Shown piece after piece: positions 38,501 to 47,107 of a DNA stretch of 64,000 nucleotides. This DNA is from Maribacter sp. 1_MG-2023 (lineage in GTDB: Bacteria; Bacteroidota; Bacteroidia; Flavobacteriales; Flavobacteriaceae): the NCBI RefSeq assembly GCF_030547005.1, contig NZ_JAUOPN010000001.1, positions 248,001 through 312,000 of the forward strand, read 5' to 3'. Below the pieces are notes generated by a model. The model had not been told where the DNA came from and did not search any database. It was given only the letters and a program-made list of their open reading frames with translations. Each line of letters opens with the position of its first letter. Within the stretch, counting starts at the first letter, position 1. Made by a program: the position numbers and the translations under genes.

Positions 38501-38829
38501 TCGTCAAGAGCAGAAACATCTTCAGCTAAGTTTGTGTTGATGGTTGTTTTTCCATTAACGGCGATTTCCTTTTTAGTATAACCGATATAGGTAAAGACCA
38601 AAACATCATCGCTATTTACATTAATGCTATACAGCCCGTCAAAATCAGTAACAGTACCGTTTGTAGTACCTTTTACTACTACACTAACACCAGGTAAAGG
38701 ACCATCATCTGATGTTACCGTTCCTCGAATGCTGCTCGTTTGAGCGTTCATCGAACCCATACCCAATAGCACCAGAATTGCTATCAGTAGGGTTCCGGAT
38801 TTCCGTTTAAAATAGATTTTCATTTTCAT
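35530..38829 (-). CDS. SusC-like TonB-dependent outer-membrane transporter
   Basis: A 1099-residue SusC/RagA protein. A signal peptide (cut after NAQ near residue 30) is followed by a carboxypeptidase-regulatory-like domain (SIRGTVTSDDGPLPGVSVVV), the conserved DEVVVIGYGSARRKDLTGS segment that includes the TonB box region, the plug domain (GGTSINASSDPLYVIDGFAL, YGSRGANGVIIITTK) and a 22-strand barrel ending FRVGLNIGF with the terminal Phe. There is no N-terminal signalling extension, so it is not directly coupled to an anti-sigma factor. It imports oligosaccharides with SusD. It leads the minus-strand operon; its long promoter region is shared with the sulfatase gene. Confidence 0.97.
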   Translation of the reverse strand: MKMKIYFKRKSGTLLIAILVLLGMGSMNAQTSSIRGTVTSDDGPLPGVSVVVKGTTNGTVTDFDGLYSINVNSDDVLVFTYIGYTKKEIAVNGKTTINTNLAEDVSALDEVVVIGYGSARRKDLTGSIVSIKAEELNRIKPISFEAGIAGKAAGVQVVASEGGPDAGLKVRVRGGTSINASSDPLYVIDGFALQGDNQSTGVGLGNSTTSPLSTIDPSTIESIEVLKDASATAIYGSRGANGVIIITTKGGKKGRSTLNFETYTSVGTLARKIDLLKGQEYVDWWNEYFPWDPYSTEPQVSAYRDEFGNDINLNDPRIILTDWQDEISRTAITSNYNLSMTGGSDTNSYAASFSYLNSEGVIKTTDFERYNASLRLNQNISKKLKAGVNLNMGFTQSKGVVTAASSNANGQSGIVTSAILFSPVQGLTRYDDAEYDEDGRIVSLRSGDVVNPNRILEGNTNRSLRFNSFGNVYLEYQLADGLKFTSSLRGNFGSSKGQAYFSEKFGYGQSVGGRAFTNNSMNVGLTTEQNLSFNKTYGKHRLNATAVYEQQESSFEFTNSRSTGFDLPGVNLNNLGTAQETLATLSTFNKNSLRSVLGRVQYDFDDRYVLNLSARYDGSSRFAEGYKWGFFPSAGVAWKVSNEKFLKDNQTISNLKLKASYGKTGNTAIGSYRSLPQTATSSAIFNGNQLAIGVAIGNLVVDGLTWETTSQFDGGISLGLFKNRISIDAEYYNKETTNLLLDKPIPGTTGFETVFTNVGSLVNEGLEFVVNTVNVDNENFSWNSSFNISFNDNEVTDLGGATEFFTRAIGDNQIPIDYVTRVGEPVGSIYGIQNDGIYQYSDFVDFDGLTDAEAAQKMAQDASDTGLPLYALNYQLKDGVVVSSGRTDTATYRPGLPKLKDQITVDSDGDGILDSGDGIINSDDRTIIGRTVPKHFGGFTNNFTYKNFDLSVLTSWSYGNDVYNKNLVRGTGQNIPFFNKYGSIRDRWTPVNTDTNVPIINGLGDAGVSGNAYSDYVEDGSFFRLSNVTIGYKLPNKVTQSLGVKSFRLYAAADNLYVWTNYSGYDPEVSVGNNQLTPGLDSDSYPRARTFRVGLNIGF

Positions 38830-39413
38830 AAGTTGTGAATGTAATTAAGTTTAGTTCAGCAAATATTTAATTATTCCACCGGGTCCAGGATAACAAATGT
38901 TTTTTAAAGGGTAACAAATGTGTTTGTCTAAAAAAAAATGTTAAAGTGGTTGCTACTTTTTATTTTTAGGGCTTTTTAATTCCATTTTCACAATTATCAT
39001 GCTTAATTATTATGAAATTTGTTTTTTTTGATAGCAACTGCAGGATTAAATAATTTAGCGTGTAATTCATTATTGGTAGTGGTATAAACAATCTCAAATG
39101 CAAGGAGCATTTTTATGTAAATAGGTTACGTGTAAGTTTATTTGTGAAATTGTTATGCTACATCTATTTGGTAATCGATATATGTAAAAAGCTACCTTTA
39201 ATAAGTATACTCTTGGGTAATAGAATGAAGAAAACATCACTTTTAAAATAGAGAATTATGTCTTTATAAAGTGATTATCTTATTGCATATAGCTCATATG
39301 TTTTGTTCATAAAATCATTTGTTATTCCATAGTTCTAAAAAATAGGTAACTTTTGTAAAGCGTGTAATGCGTATCATGTATTGCAAATTCTGACCTTAAA
39401 AACTCTCTTAAAA
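38830..39413. promoter_or_regulatory. Divergent control region between SusC and the first sulfatase
   Basis: A 584-bp AT-rich spacer, the longest non-coding stretch of the window, between the SusCD operon (minus) and the sulfatase/GH29 operon (plus). Two direct repeats of TAACAAATG lie at 38891-38899 and 38912-38920, 21 bp apart, and one inverted copy at 39316-39324. A TAACTTTTG near 39357 is close to a -7 element for the plus-strand genes. No small ORF is supported. Confidence 0.55.
38888..38922. repeat. Tandem repeat GGRTAACAAATG, 21-bp spacing
   Basis: Copies GGATAACAAATGTT (38888-38901) and GGGTAACAAATGTG (38909-38922) match at 12 of 14 positions and start exactly 21 bp apart, two turns of the helix. 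They lie 59-93 bp before the SusC start, a fit for regulator binding. Confidence 0.6.
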
Positions 39414-41075
39414 ATGTTCAAAAAACTCTTTTTTATTTTTCTGATAGGTGTATTTTTTTCTGCTTGTGAAGAAGCTCCTAAAGAAACTGTTGAGGCTAAA
39501 AAACCAAACATCATTTATATAATGGCCGATGATCATACGACTCAGGCCTTTGGTATTTATGGTAGTAGATTGGCGACCTTAAACCCGACACCGGCTTTAG
39601 ATCAGTTAGCGAATGAGGGAATGGTCTTTGATAATTGTTTTGTTACAAATGCGATTTGTACGCCAAGTAGAGCTACAATAATAACAGGTCAATATAGCCA
39701 AGCAAACGGTGTGTTAGATCTAGAAGGTCATATACCACCAGATAGGCAATATTTGCCTCAAGAAATGGGCAAGTTAGGTTATGAGTCTGCTATTGTGGGT
39801 AAATGGCACTTAGAAGAAGAACCTGCATCATTTGATTATTATGCGGTTTTACCTGGGCAAGGTAAATACCATGATCCCGAGTTTATTGTACAAGGTGAGG
39901 AAGAATGGCCTAAAAATAGAATTGAAACTACGGGGCACTCCAGTGATAATATCACCGATTTAACTATTGAATGGTTAAAGGATAAAAGAAATAAAGACAA
40001 GCCATTTTTCTTAATGCACCACTATAAAGCGCCGCATGATGATTTTGAGTATGCGCCTAGATATAAAGATTATTTAGAAGATGCATATATACCAGAGCCG
40101 GCCAGCTTGTATGTAAATGGTAATAATGGTTCTGTTGCAACTAGAGGAAATAATGATTCGTTGTTAACTGTTATAGGCTCGTCTGTTTCTAAACGAAATA
40201 CCATTAGAAGTATGGGTATGCGATTATGGAGCGATGAGTTCACGAAAATCTCTAATCCTGAGTTTAATGCTTCTTTTCAAAAGAAACTAAACTTAAGTGA
40301 TAGAGAATATACGCATGCCACTTATCAAGAATATTTAAAAAGATACTTACGTTGTGTGAAAGGTGTAGATGATAATGTGGCGCGATTAATCAAATTTTTA
40401 AAAGAAGAGGGGCTTTATGATAATACTATAATTGTGTATACGGGTGATCAAGGGTTTATGCTAGGGGAACATGATTATATTGATAAAAGATGGATGTATG
40501 AAGAATCTATGCGTATGCCATTCTTTGTACGTTATCCTGAAAAAATAAAAGCAGGTACTAGAACTGATGCCATTATCAATAATGCCGATTTTGCACCTAC
40601 TTTAATTGATATGGCTGGTGGTACAGCACCTGAACAAATGCAGGGACATAGTTTTAAAACTATTCTAGAAACGGGAAAAGAGCCAGAGGGCTGGCAACAA
40701 TCTACCTACTATAGATATTGGATGCATATGGCGCATGCGCATGCTAACCCAGCGCATTTTGGTATTCGTACAAAACAATATAAACTTATCTTTTTCTATG
40801 GTAAGTATTGGGTAGATACAAAAGATCTGAAGGCAACGTGGAATAAAAAAAGTTGGGGTAATAGGTTTGAGATAGATACACCTGTCGCGTGGGAGTTTTA
40901 TGATTTAGGTAAGGATCCTGAAGAAATGAACAATGCATATGATAACCCTGTTTACAAAGATGTAATTGCAGATTTAAAAAATCAACTTTTACAAAAGCGA
41001 AAGAGTTTAAATGAAGAGGATGGCGATAAGTATCCACATATTCAGAAGGTAATAGATGAACACTGGAATGATTAA
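39414..41075 (+). CDS. S1 family sulfatase, lipoprotein
   Basis: A 553-residue formylglycine-dependent sulfatase. Lipoprotein signal (GVFFSACEE, Cys18), metal-binding start YIMADDHTTQAFG, and the maturation motif C82-T-P-S-R86, in which Cys becomes formylglycine. Further metal-site motifs are GKWHLEE and VYTGDQGFMLGEH. The region MHHYKAPHDDFEYAPRYKDYL is like exo-sulfatases acting on 6-sulfated sugars, but I cannot assign the S1 subfamily. I chose the ATG at 39414; the frame opens at a TTG 33 bp earlier. First gene of a plus-strand operon (next gene 38 bp away). It presumably removes sulfate from the algal galactan outside the cytoplasm. Confidence 0.94.
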   Translation: MFKKLFFIFLIGVFFSACEEAPKETVEAKKPNIIYIMADDHTTQAFGIYGSRLATLNPTPALDQLANEGMVFDNCFVTNAICTPSRATIITGQYSQANGVLDLEGHIPPDRQYLPQEMGKLGYESAIVGKWHLEEEPASFDYYAVLPGQGKYHDPEFIVQGEEEWPKNRIETTGHSSDNITDLTIEWLKDKRNKDKPFFLMHHYKAPHDDFEYAPRYKDYLEDAYIPEPASLYVNGNNGSVATRGNNDSLLTVIGSSVSKRNTIRSMGMRLWSDEFTKISNPEFNASFQKKLNLSDREYTHATYQEYLKRYLRCVKGVDDNVARLIKFLKEEGLYDNTIIVYTGDQGFMLGEHDYIDKRWMYEESMRMPFFVRYPEKIKAGTRTDAIINNADFAPTLIDMAGGTAPEQMQGHSFKTILETGKEPEGWQQSTYYRYWMHMAHAHANPAHFGIRTKQYKLIFFYGKYWVDTKDLKATWNKKSWGNRFEIDTPVAWEFYDLGKDPEEMNNAYDNPVYKDVIADLKNQLLQKRKSLNEEDGDKYPHIQKVIDEHWND

Positions 41076-41113
41076 ACGGTACTTCTTTTAAACTAATTAT
41101 AATTCAATTTTGT

Positions 41114-42736
41114 ATGAAAGCCATTTTTAGAACAGTAGTGTTTTTATGTATTATCGTATCAACTAATGGCTTTGCCCAATTAAAAAAGCAGAACTATAGC
41201 ACAAAAGCTATCGCTGTGCAAAAATGGGAAGTTCTTGATATTAACTTTCAAGCTAACTCAAAAGATTCATCTCCTTTTACGGCTGAATTTTCGGCCGTTT
41301 TCACTCATGAAAATGGTATGCAACAGAAGGTGCCTGGTTTTTTTAATGGAAAAAATGAATGGATTCTTAGGTTCTCAAGTGCTGCAGAAGGTAATTATAC
41401 ATATGTAACTTCTTCAGAAATAAAGGCATTAAATAATAAAAAGGGTAAGATAACGGTAACAACAGCCCAGACCAATAATCACGGTGGTATTGTAGTTAAC
41501 GATGATGATTCTCAACATTTTTATTATGAAGATGGTACACCATATTTTTTATTGGCATTTGAATGCGATTGGTTGTATGCGCTCGATTATCATAATAAAA
41601 AAGAATTACCTAAAACCGAACATTTGTTAAACCTTATTTCAGAAAATGGCTTCAACCAGATTGTAATGAACGTCTTTTCTTATGATGTAAGTTGGGATAA
41701 AGATGAAAAGCTTAAAAATCACCCTGAACATGAATTTGGAGGGGCAGATGATATTTTTCCTTTCTTGGGGAACAACGAGAATCCAGATTACTCTGCTTTA
41801 AACCCTATTTTCTTTCAAAGATTAGATCGTACTATTAGTATGATGCATGACAAGCGTATAGCATCACATCTTATGATCTATGTATGGAATAAATTGGTTG
41901 CTTGGCCAGATATGAACAGTGAGGCCGATAATATGTATTTCGATTATGTGGTAAAACGGTATCAGGCTTTCCCGAATATGATTTGGGACATTTCTAAAGA
42001 AGCGCTTTATTATGGTAGGGCAGATGAAGATTATATACATGGTAGAATTGATAGAATACGAGAAAATGACCACTTTAATAGATTGGTCTCGGTACACGAC
42101 TTTAAATACTGCTCTAACTTTCCTGATAAAGTAGATTTTATTTCTACTCAAAATTGGTCGCATAATATCTATGATAAAATGCTAGATGCCAAGATTAAGT
42201 TTAAAGACAAACCGATTTTTAATATTGAACATGGAGGTTATGAAGAGTCCCCATATACTGTGTTTACTGGAGATTATGTAAATGCTGAAACTTGCTTGCG
42301 AAGAAATTATATGTGCTTGTTTGCAGGTGTTTATACTACTTATTATTGGCAAGGCGCTTCATGGAATGTTATCATTTATAACCCTTTTGAACAGCCAGAA
42401 GATTTCATAAAACCAAAATTTGAATATTTTGAGCATATGCAAAAGTTATTTGCAGAATTTGACTTTACCAAGTTAAAACCCACTCCTTGGCATAATGGCA
42501 GCGCATACAATTTAACTGATGACAATGAAACTGTTCTATTGTATATGCACAAAGAAAATTATGGCATAGATGCGGCTTTTCTAAAAAGGGAAAGCTCAAA
42601 AAGATCATTACAATGGTTCAATACATTAACAGGTGAGTTTAGTCAAACTATCGGACTTCCAAAAACAGGGAAATTAATATCGCCATGGCAAGGAAAAGCC
42701 GATGCAGTATTGATTTCTAGGCTTAATTCACTTTAA
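41114..42736 (+). CDS. DUF5060 / apiosidase-like TIM-barrel glycoside hydrolase candidate
   Basis: A 540-residue secreted protein (signal cut near GFAQ, residue 21). Residues about 25-120 are a DUF5060 beta-sandwich (KWEVLDINFQANSKDSSPFT, KVPGFFNGKNEWILRFSS); about 130-430 form a TIM barrel of the DUF4038/GH140 apiosidase-like type (FYYEDGTPYFLLAFECDWLY, IWDISKEALYYGR, IFNIEHGGYEESPY); the end is a collagen-binding-like sandwich. Candidate acidic residues are the Glu in DISKEAL and in NIEHGG, the positions of a retaining pair in clan GH-A enzymes. The operon suggests an exo-acting glycosidase on a galactan fragment; no family can be fixed. Confidence 0.8.
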   Translation: MKAIFRTVVFLCIIVSTNGFAQLKKQNYSTKAIAVQKWEVLDINFQANSKDSSPFTAEFSAVFTHENGMQQKVPGFFNGKNEWILRFSSAAEGNYTYVTSSEIKALNNKKGKITVTTAQTNNHGGIVVNDDDSQHFYYEDGTPYFLLAFECDWLYALDYHNKKELPKTEHLLNLISENGFNQIVMNVFSYDVSWDKDEKLKNHPEHEFGGADDIFPFLGNNENPDYSALNPIFFQRLDRTISMMHDKRIASHLMIYVWNKLVAWPDMNSEADNMYFDYVVKRYQAFPNMIWDISKEALYYGRADEDYIHGRIDRIRENDHFNRLVSVHDFKYCSNFPDKVDFISTQNWSHNIYDKMLDAKIKFKDKPIFNIEHGGYEESPYTVFTGDYVNAETCLRRNYMCLFAGVYTTYYWQGASWNVIIYNPFEQPEDFIKPKFEYFEHMQKLFAEFDFTKLKPTPWHNGSAYNLTDDNETVLLYMHKENYGIDAAFLKRESSKRSLQWFNTLTGEFSQTIGLPKTGKLISPWQGKADAVLISRLNSL

Positions 42737-42853
42737 AAAGCAGCATATAAATCATTTGATCTATTATAAAAGACATACGTTTTAATGCTTTCTCCAAGAT
42801 AATTCGAATTTCGCTTCAAGGGAATTAAAAAAAACTAATAAGAGATATTTACC

Positions 42854-44401
42854 ATGAATTTAAAAAGATATAAGTTATTCGCTTTTATGGTCTGTACAGC
42901 AACATTCTTTTCTTGTGCTGATAAAAAAGAAAAGAAAGAAACGGTAGTACAAGCGAAACCAGTTTACGAAGCAAACTGGGAATCTATAAAAGCTAACTAT
43001 AAAGATCCTGCATGGTTTAATAAACAAAAATTCGGAATTTTTATTCACTGGGGTGCTTACACTGTACCAGCTTATAGCTCTGAATGGTACCCTCGAAAAA
43101 TGTATATGGATTCTGCTACCTTTTCTGCACAATTAGAACTTGGACAAAAAGGACCATCAGATGTGTATTTACATCACAAAGAAAAATGGGGTGATCAGAA
43201 AGAATTCGGTTATAAAGATTTCATACCAATGTTTAAAGGAGAAAATTTCGATGCCAACCAATGGATCGATATTTTTGAGAAAGCTGGGGCTAAGTATGTA
43301 ATACCAGTTGCAGAACATCATGATGGTTTTGCAATGTACAAGTCTAACGTAACCCGTTGGAATTCTGTTGACATGGGACCTAAAAAAGATATTTTAGGAG
43401 AATTATTTAAAGCTGGTCGTGAAAAAGGCATGATTATGGGGGCTTCTTCGCATTTCGCCTTCAACTGGTCTTTTTATAATAAGAAAGATAAATTTGATAC
43501 TACTGATCCTGCAAACGCCGATTTATACTCTACAAAAGGTAAAGACTTAAATGAACCGGTTTCTGAAGAGTTCAAAGAGTTATGGTGGGCACGAACTAAA
43601 GATATTATCGATAATTACCAACCAGATATCTTGTGGTTCGATTTTTACCTTGACATTCCTGACTTTGCAGATCAAAGGCCAAAGTTAGCGGCATACTACT
43701 ATAATAAAGGTATAGAATGGAATAAAGAGGTGGTGTTACAAGATAAGAACTTCTCTCATGAGGCTTTTCCTGAAGGTACGGTTGTTTACGATCTAGAAAG
43801 AGGTAAGCTGCCTGGTATTCGCAAATTACCATGGCAGACAGATACTTCAATCGGTAAAAATTCTTGGAGCCATGTTACCAATTGGGAGTCTAAAACAGCC
43901 AATGAAATTGTAGATGATTTAGTAGATATTGTAAGTAAAAACGGAAATCTATTGTTAAATGTGGGTCCTAAATCTGACGGTACGATCCCAGAAGATCAGC
44001 AGGCTATATTATTTCAAATCGGAGATTGGCTAAAGATTAATGGCGATGCTATTTATGATACTACATACTGGAAAACATTTGGAGAGGGTCCGACAGAGGT
44101 AAAAAAAGGACATCATTCTGAGGGTAATAATGAAGGTTTATCATCAAAAGACATCAGGTTTACCATAAAAGATAATAAGTTGTTCGCCATTGTTTTGGAT
44201 TGGCCAGAAGACGGTATGGTAAATATTGAGTCTTTAGCTAAAGATTCTGAATATGTAAAAGATTTAGAAATTACCAATGCAAAAGTATTGGGTAGTACAG
44301 ATAAAATTAAGTGGAGTCAAGAGACTGACGGTTTAAAGGTTACTATGCCTAAAGAAAAACCAGGAGATTTCGCGTATGTTATTCAGTTCGATTTACGATA
44401 G
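42854..44401 (+). CDS. GH29 alpha-L-fucosidase / alpha-L-galactosidase, lipoprotein
   Basis: A 515-residue GH29 protein with a lipoprotein signal (FFSCADKK, Cys21). Motifs: FGIFIHWGAYTVPAY (residues 60-74), EHHDGF with the complete His155-His156-Asp157, and WFDFYLD with the nucleophile Asp263. The C-terminal region from about residue 395 (WKTFGEGPTEV, DIRFTIKDNKLFAIVLDWPE) is the beta-sandwich. It is a paralogue of the GH29 proteins at 26 and 47 kb. It lies 117 bp after the DUF5060 gene and is followed by a terminator. It should release terminal alpha-L-fucose or, in this context, alpha-L-galactose. Confidence 0.94.
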   Translation: MNLKRYKLFAFMVCTATFFSCADKKEKKETVVQAKPVYEANWESIKANYKDPAWFNKQKFGIFIHWGAYTVPAYSSEWYPRKMYMDSATFSAQLELGQKGPSDVYLHHKEKWGDQKEFGYKDFIPMFKGENFDANQWIDIFEKAGAKYVIPVAEHHDGFAMYKSNVTRWNSVDMGPKKDILGELFKAGREKGMIMGASSHFAFNWSFYNKKDKFDTTDPANADLYSTKGKDLNEPVSEEFKELWWARTKDIIDNYQPDILWFDFYLDIPDFADQRPKLAAYYYNKGIEWNKEVVLQDKNFSHEAFPEGTVVYDLERGKLPGIRKLPWQTDTSIGKNSWSHVTNWESKTANEIVDDLVDIVSKNGNLLLNVGPKSDGTIPEDQQAILFQIGDWLKINGDAIYDTTYWKTFGEGPTEVKKGHHSEGNNEGLSSKDIRFTIKDNKLFAIVLDWPEDGMVNIESLAKDSEYVKDLEITNAKVLGSTDKIKWSQETDGLKVTMPKEKPGDFAYVIQFDLR

Positions 44402-44426
44402 TTTGTTAGTTTAATTTAATTGTTCG

Positions 44427-44464
44427 CCAAGACTTTTGTTGTTAGAGGTCTTGGTTTTTTTTTA
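44427..44464 (+). terminator. Rho-independent terminator
   Basis: CCAAGAC pairs with GTCTTGG around a 14-base loop and is followed by about ten T residues. It ends the sulfatase-DUF5060-GH29 transcript and shows that translation of the next gene starts after it, at 44480. Confidence 0.85.
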
Positions 44465-44479
44465 TTAAAATCGATTATT

Positions 44480-45403
44480 ATGAAATTACATAAGCAGTGT
44501 TTGTCTTACCAACTATTAATTTGTTCAATCTTATTTTTCGCTTTGCTTTTCGGATGCAAATCGACAATAGATATAGATGCAAAAAACAGCCTAGATAATG
44601 ATTCTATACATATGCTAGATTCTACGTTGTCTAAATGGGAAGTTTGGATGGGCGCTGTGCATACCTCAGTTGATTTAGATGTAGAAAAGTTTGATAATGT
44701 GCAAACCGGAAAACCTTTAGGATTAAATAAAGATCCTAAGAATGTATTTTCTGTACAAAAAGAAAATGGAGAAACTATATTAAAAATTACAGGAGAAATT
44801 TATGGAGGTTTAACCACCAAAAATGAATATGGTAATTATCACCTTTCGGTACATTTTAAATGGGGAGATAAGAAATGGGAACCAAGGCTGAATACAAAAA
44901 GAGATAGTGGAATACTTTACCATGCTCAAGGTCCGCACGGTGCATTTTGGAACGTATGGATGGCTAGTTTAGAATTTCAAGTTCAAGAAGGTGATTGTGG
45001 TGATTTTATTGCTTTAGGTAATGTATATGGTGATGGACCGGTAGAGAGAAAAATAAAGGATGGTGATAAGCCATTTTTTATGTATAATCCAAAGGGTACT
45101 GTTACTCCTTTAAAATACGGACCAGAATTTGAGGCTAGTCAATCAAGTAAATCTGAGCTTCATGAAAAGCCACATGGTCAGTGGAATACATTAGAAATCT
45201 ATTGTTTGGGCAGTGAGAGTATTCATCTTGTAAATGGTATTGTGGTAAACAGGGTAAAAAATGCTAGGTATGACATAGATGGTTCAACGATACCAGTTGT
45301 TAAAGGTAAGATTCAATTACAATCAGAAGCTGCTGAGGTTTACTATAAGAACCTTACACTTACTCCGATAAGCAGCTTTCCTTCAAAATACGCTGATTTT
45401 TAA
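44480..45403 (+). CDS. DUF1080-like lipoprotein (keto-sugar lyase/hydrolase fold)
   Basis: A 307-residue lipoprotein (signal ends LLFGCKS). One concanavalin-like domain covers residues about 45-300: LDSTLSKWEVWMGAVHTSVD, YGGLTTKNEYGNYHLSVHF, RDSGILYHAQGPHGAFWNVW, WNTLEIYCLGSESIHLVNG. The DSGI motif matches NSGI of DUF1080 proteins. I reject the upstream ATG at 44420 because it would translate across the terminator and add 20 residues before the signal. This family includes 3-keto-glycoside cleaving proteins; a second member (two domains) lies at 14.5 kb. It stands between two hydrolase groups in the same direction. Confidence 0.85.
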   Translation: MKLHKQCLSYQLLICSILFFALLFGCKSTIDIDAKNSLDNDSIHMLDSTLSKWEVWMGAVHTSVDLDVEKFDNVQTGKPLGLNKDPKNVFSVQKENGETILKITGEIYGGLTTKNEYGNYHLSVHFKWGDKKWEPRLNTKRDSGILYHAQGPHGAFWNVWMASLEFQVQEGDCGDFIALGNVYGDGPVERKIKDGDKPFFMYNPKGTVTPLKYGPEFEASQSSKSELHEKPHGQWNTLEIYCLGSESIHLVNGIVVNRVKNARYDIDGSTIPVVKGKIQLQSEAAEVYYKNLTLTPISSFPSKYADF

Positions 45404-45515
45404 TCTGTTTAATCATCCGTTCTAGTTTCAGAATCATACGTTATTAGCTATAGTGTGCTATTAAATTATTTTTGAGTGTATTACTATTCTAGTAATCCCA
45501 TTATAAAATAATTGA

Positions 45516-47024
45516 ATGAAAAATTTTGCTACTGCTTGCCTTTTTGTAATAACAGCAATTTTATCGGCTCAAGAAAAGCCAAATGTTATTGTGATTTTAG
45601 CTGATGATATAGGTGTAGGCGATGTTTCTTATTATAGAAAAATGCACTCTGAAAATATTGTGGTAGAAACACCTGCTTTAGATCAACTTGCTAAAGAAGG
45701 TATGGTTTTTACAGATGCACATTCACCTGCTGCCCTTTGTGCTCCTTCAAGATATGCAATTATGACAGGTAATAATTGTTACCGCAGTTATGCGCCGTGG
45801 GGTGTTTGGGGTGCCTACCAACCTTCACCAATTGAACCAGATCAATTGACCTTGGGTAAGTTGATGAAAAATGCAGGCTACCAAACTGCTTTTTTAGGTA
45901 AATGGGGTTTTGGAATGGACTTCTATAAAAAAGGAGATTCTACTCAAATACATGAAGGCCCACGCAAACATGTAGAACTTGATGTTGATGTTCGGCAAAT
46001 AGCAGGTAAAGGACCAATACAAAACGGATTTGATTATAGCCTAACTTTCCCTGCCGGAATCCAGAATGTACCTTACGTAGTCTATGAGAACCAAAAATGG
46101 ATGCCTTTGAGTGAGAATTCTGAAATAGGTTATATTTCTCAAGAGAACATGACCAAACTTGGTGTTAAGCTAGATAAAGATGAAGGTTTAGGTGACACCG
46201 CTTGGGATCCTCATAATATGGGGCCTCTATTAGTAAATAAAGCCATAGATTTTATTGAAACTACCAATAAAGATAAACCCTTCTTTATGTATTACTGTTC
46301 TCTTGCGGTGCATTTGCCACATACACCTACCAAAGAGCTTAATGATATAAAAATAGTGGAAACGACACCATCGCACCATTTAGATTTGGTGAAAGAATTA
46401 GATATACAAATGGCGATGCTAATAGAAACGCTTAAAAAGAAAGGTATATACGAGAATACATTAATCATTTTTACTTCTGATAATGGTGGTCTGCAAAGAA
46501 AGGAAACTATGGCCTCTGGTCACCGATCTAATGATATTTATCGTGGCGGTAAAAACCAACCTTATGAAGGTGGTCAACGAGTTCCATTTATTGCCTCTTG
46601 GGCGGGTAAAATTGAACCGGGTTCTATTTCTAACACGCCTGTTTTAGGTCTCGATGTATTAGGCACGCTTGCTGCAATTACAAACCAAGAAATTGAAGAA
46701 AACCAAGCCAACGATTCGGCTAATTTATTACCAACGCTTTTAGGGCAAACTTCTAGAGAGGTACATCCATACTTAATAAATCAATCGGGTACTAGTCGAG
46801 AAGCTATGATTGTTAAAGACGGTTATAAATTGATAATTGCTTTCGATAAAAAAGATAAAACCGACAATACAAGAAAGCCGTTGGCATTATTCAATTTAAA
46901 AAATAATAGCGAAGAGAATGAAAAATTCAATTTGGTAAATAAGCCTAAATACAAAGAAAAGATAGAAGAACTTTTTAATGCCTACAATACACTTCGATCT
47001 AGTGGTGAAGGAACAAAAATATAA
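45516..47024 (+). CDS. S1 family sulfatase, secreted
   Basis: A 502-residue sulfatase of the arylsulfatase A type. Signal peptide of about 18 residues (AILSAQ), metal residues in ILADDIGVGD, maturation motif C75-A-P-S-R79, and FTSDNGGLQRKET with the further Asp/Asn metal ligands. GKWGFGMDFYKKGD and the phrase MYYCSLAVHLPHTP occur in sulfatases of the exo type acting on galactans. It lies 112 bp after the DUF1080 gene and 83 bp before the next GH29. The sulfate position it cuts is not readable. Confidence 0.94.
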   Translation: MKNFATACLFVITAILSAQEKPNVIVILADDIGVGDVSYYRKMHSENIVVETPALDQLAKEGMVFTDAHSPAALCAPSRYAIMTGNNCYRSYAPWGVWGAYQPSPIEPDQLTLGKLMKNAGYQTAFLGKWGFGMDFYKKGDSTQIHEGPRKHVELDVDVRQIAGKGPIQNGFDYSLTFPAGIQNVPYVVYENQKWMPLSENSEIGYISQENMTKLGVKLDKDEGLGDTAWDPHNMGPLLVNKAIDFIETTNKDKPFFMYYCSLAVHLPHTPTKELNDIKIVETTPSHHLDLVKELDIQMAMLIETLKKKGIYENTLIIFTSDNGGLQRKETMASGHRSNDIYRGGKNQPYEGGQRVPFIASWAGKIEPGSISNTPVLGLDVLGTLAAITNQEIEENQANDSANLLPTLLGQTSREVHPYLINQSGTSREAMIVKDGYKLIIAFDKKDKTDNTRKPLALFNLKNNSEENEKFNLVNKPKYKEKIEELFNAYNTLRSSGEGTKI

Positions 47025-47107
47025 TTAATAGATACACTTTAGGCTACGTCGCTTTTTCTGATAGAATAATCAGTTAAGATAATGGGCTAAACATAATTCA
47101 ATTTAAA

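Noticed and set aside
4232-39182. ATCGATA-like sequences in several intergenic regions (near 4233, 7280, 16001 and 39173)
   Set aside because: ATCGAT is a six-base palindrome expected by chance in this AT-rich DNA; positions and flanks do not match each other.
44420-44479. Upstream ATG for the DUF1080-like gene
   Set aside because: It lies before and across the rho-independent terminator and would place a 20-residue segment in front of the lipoprotein signal.
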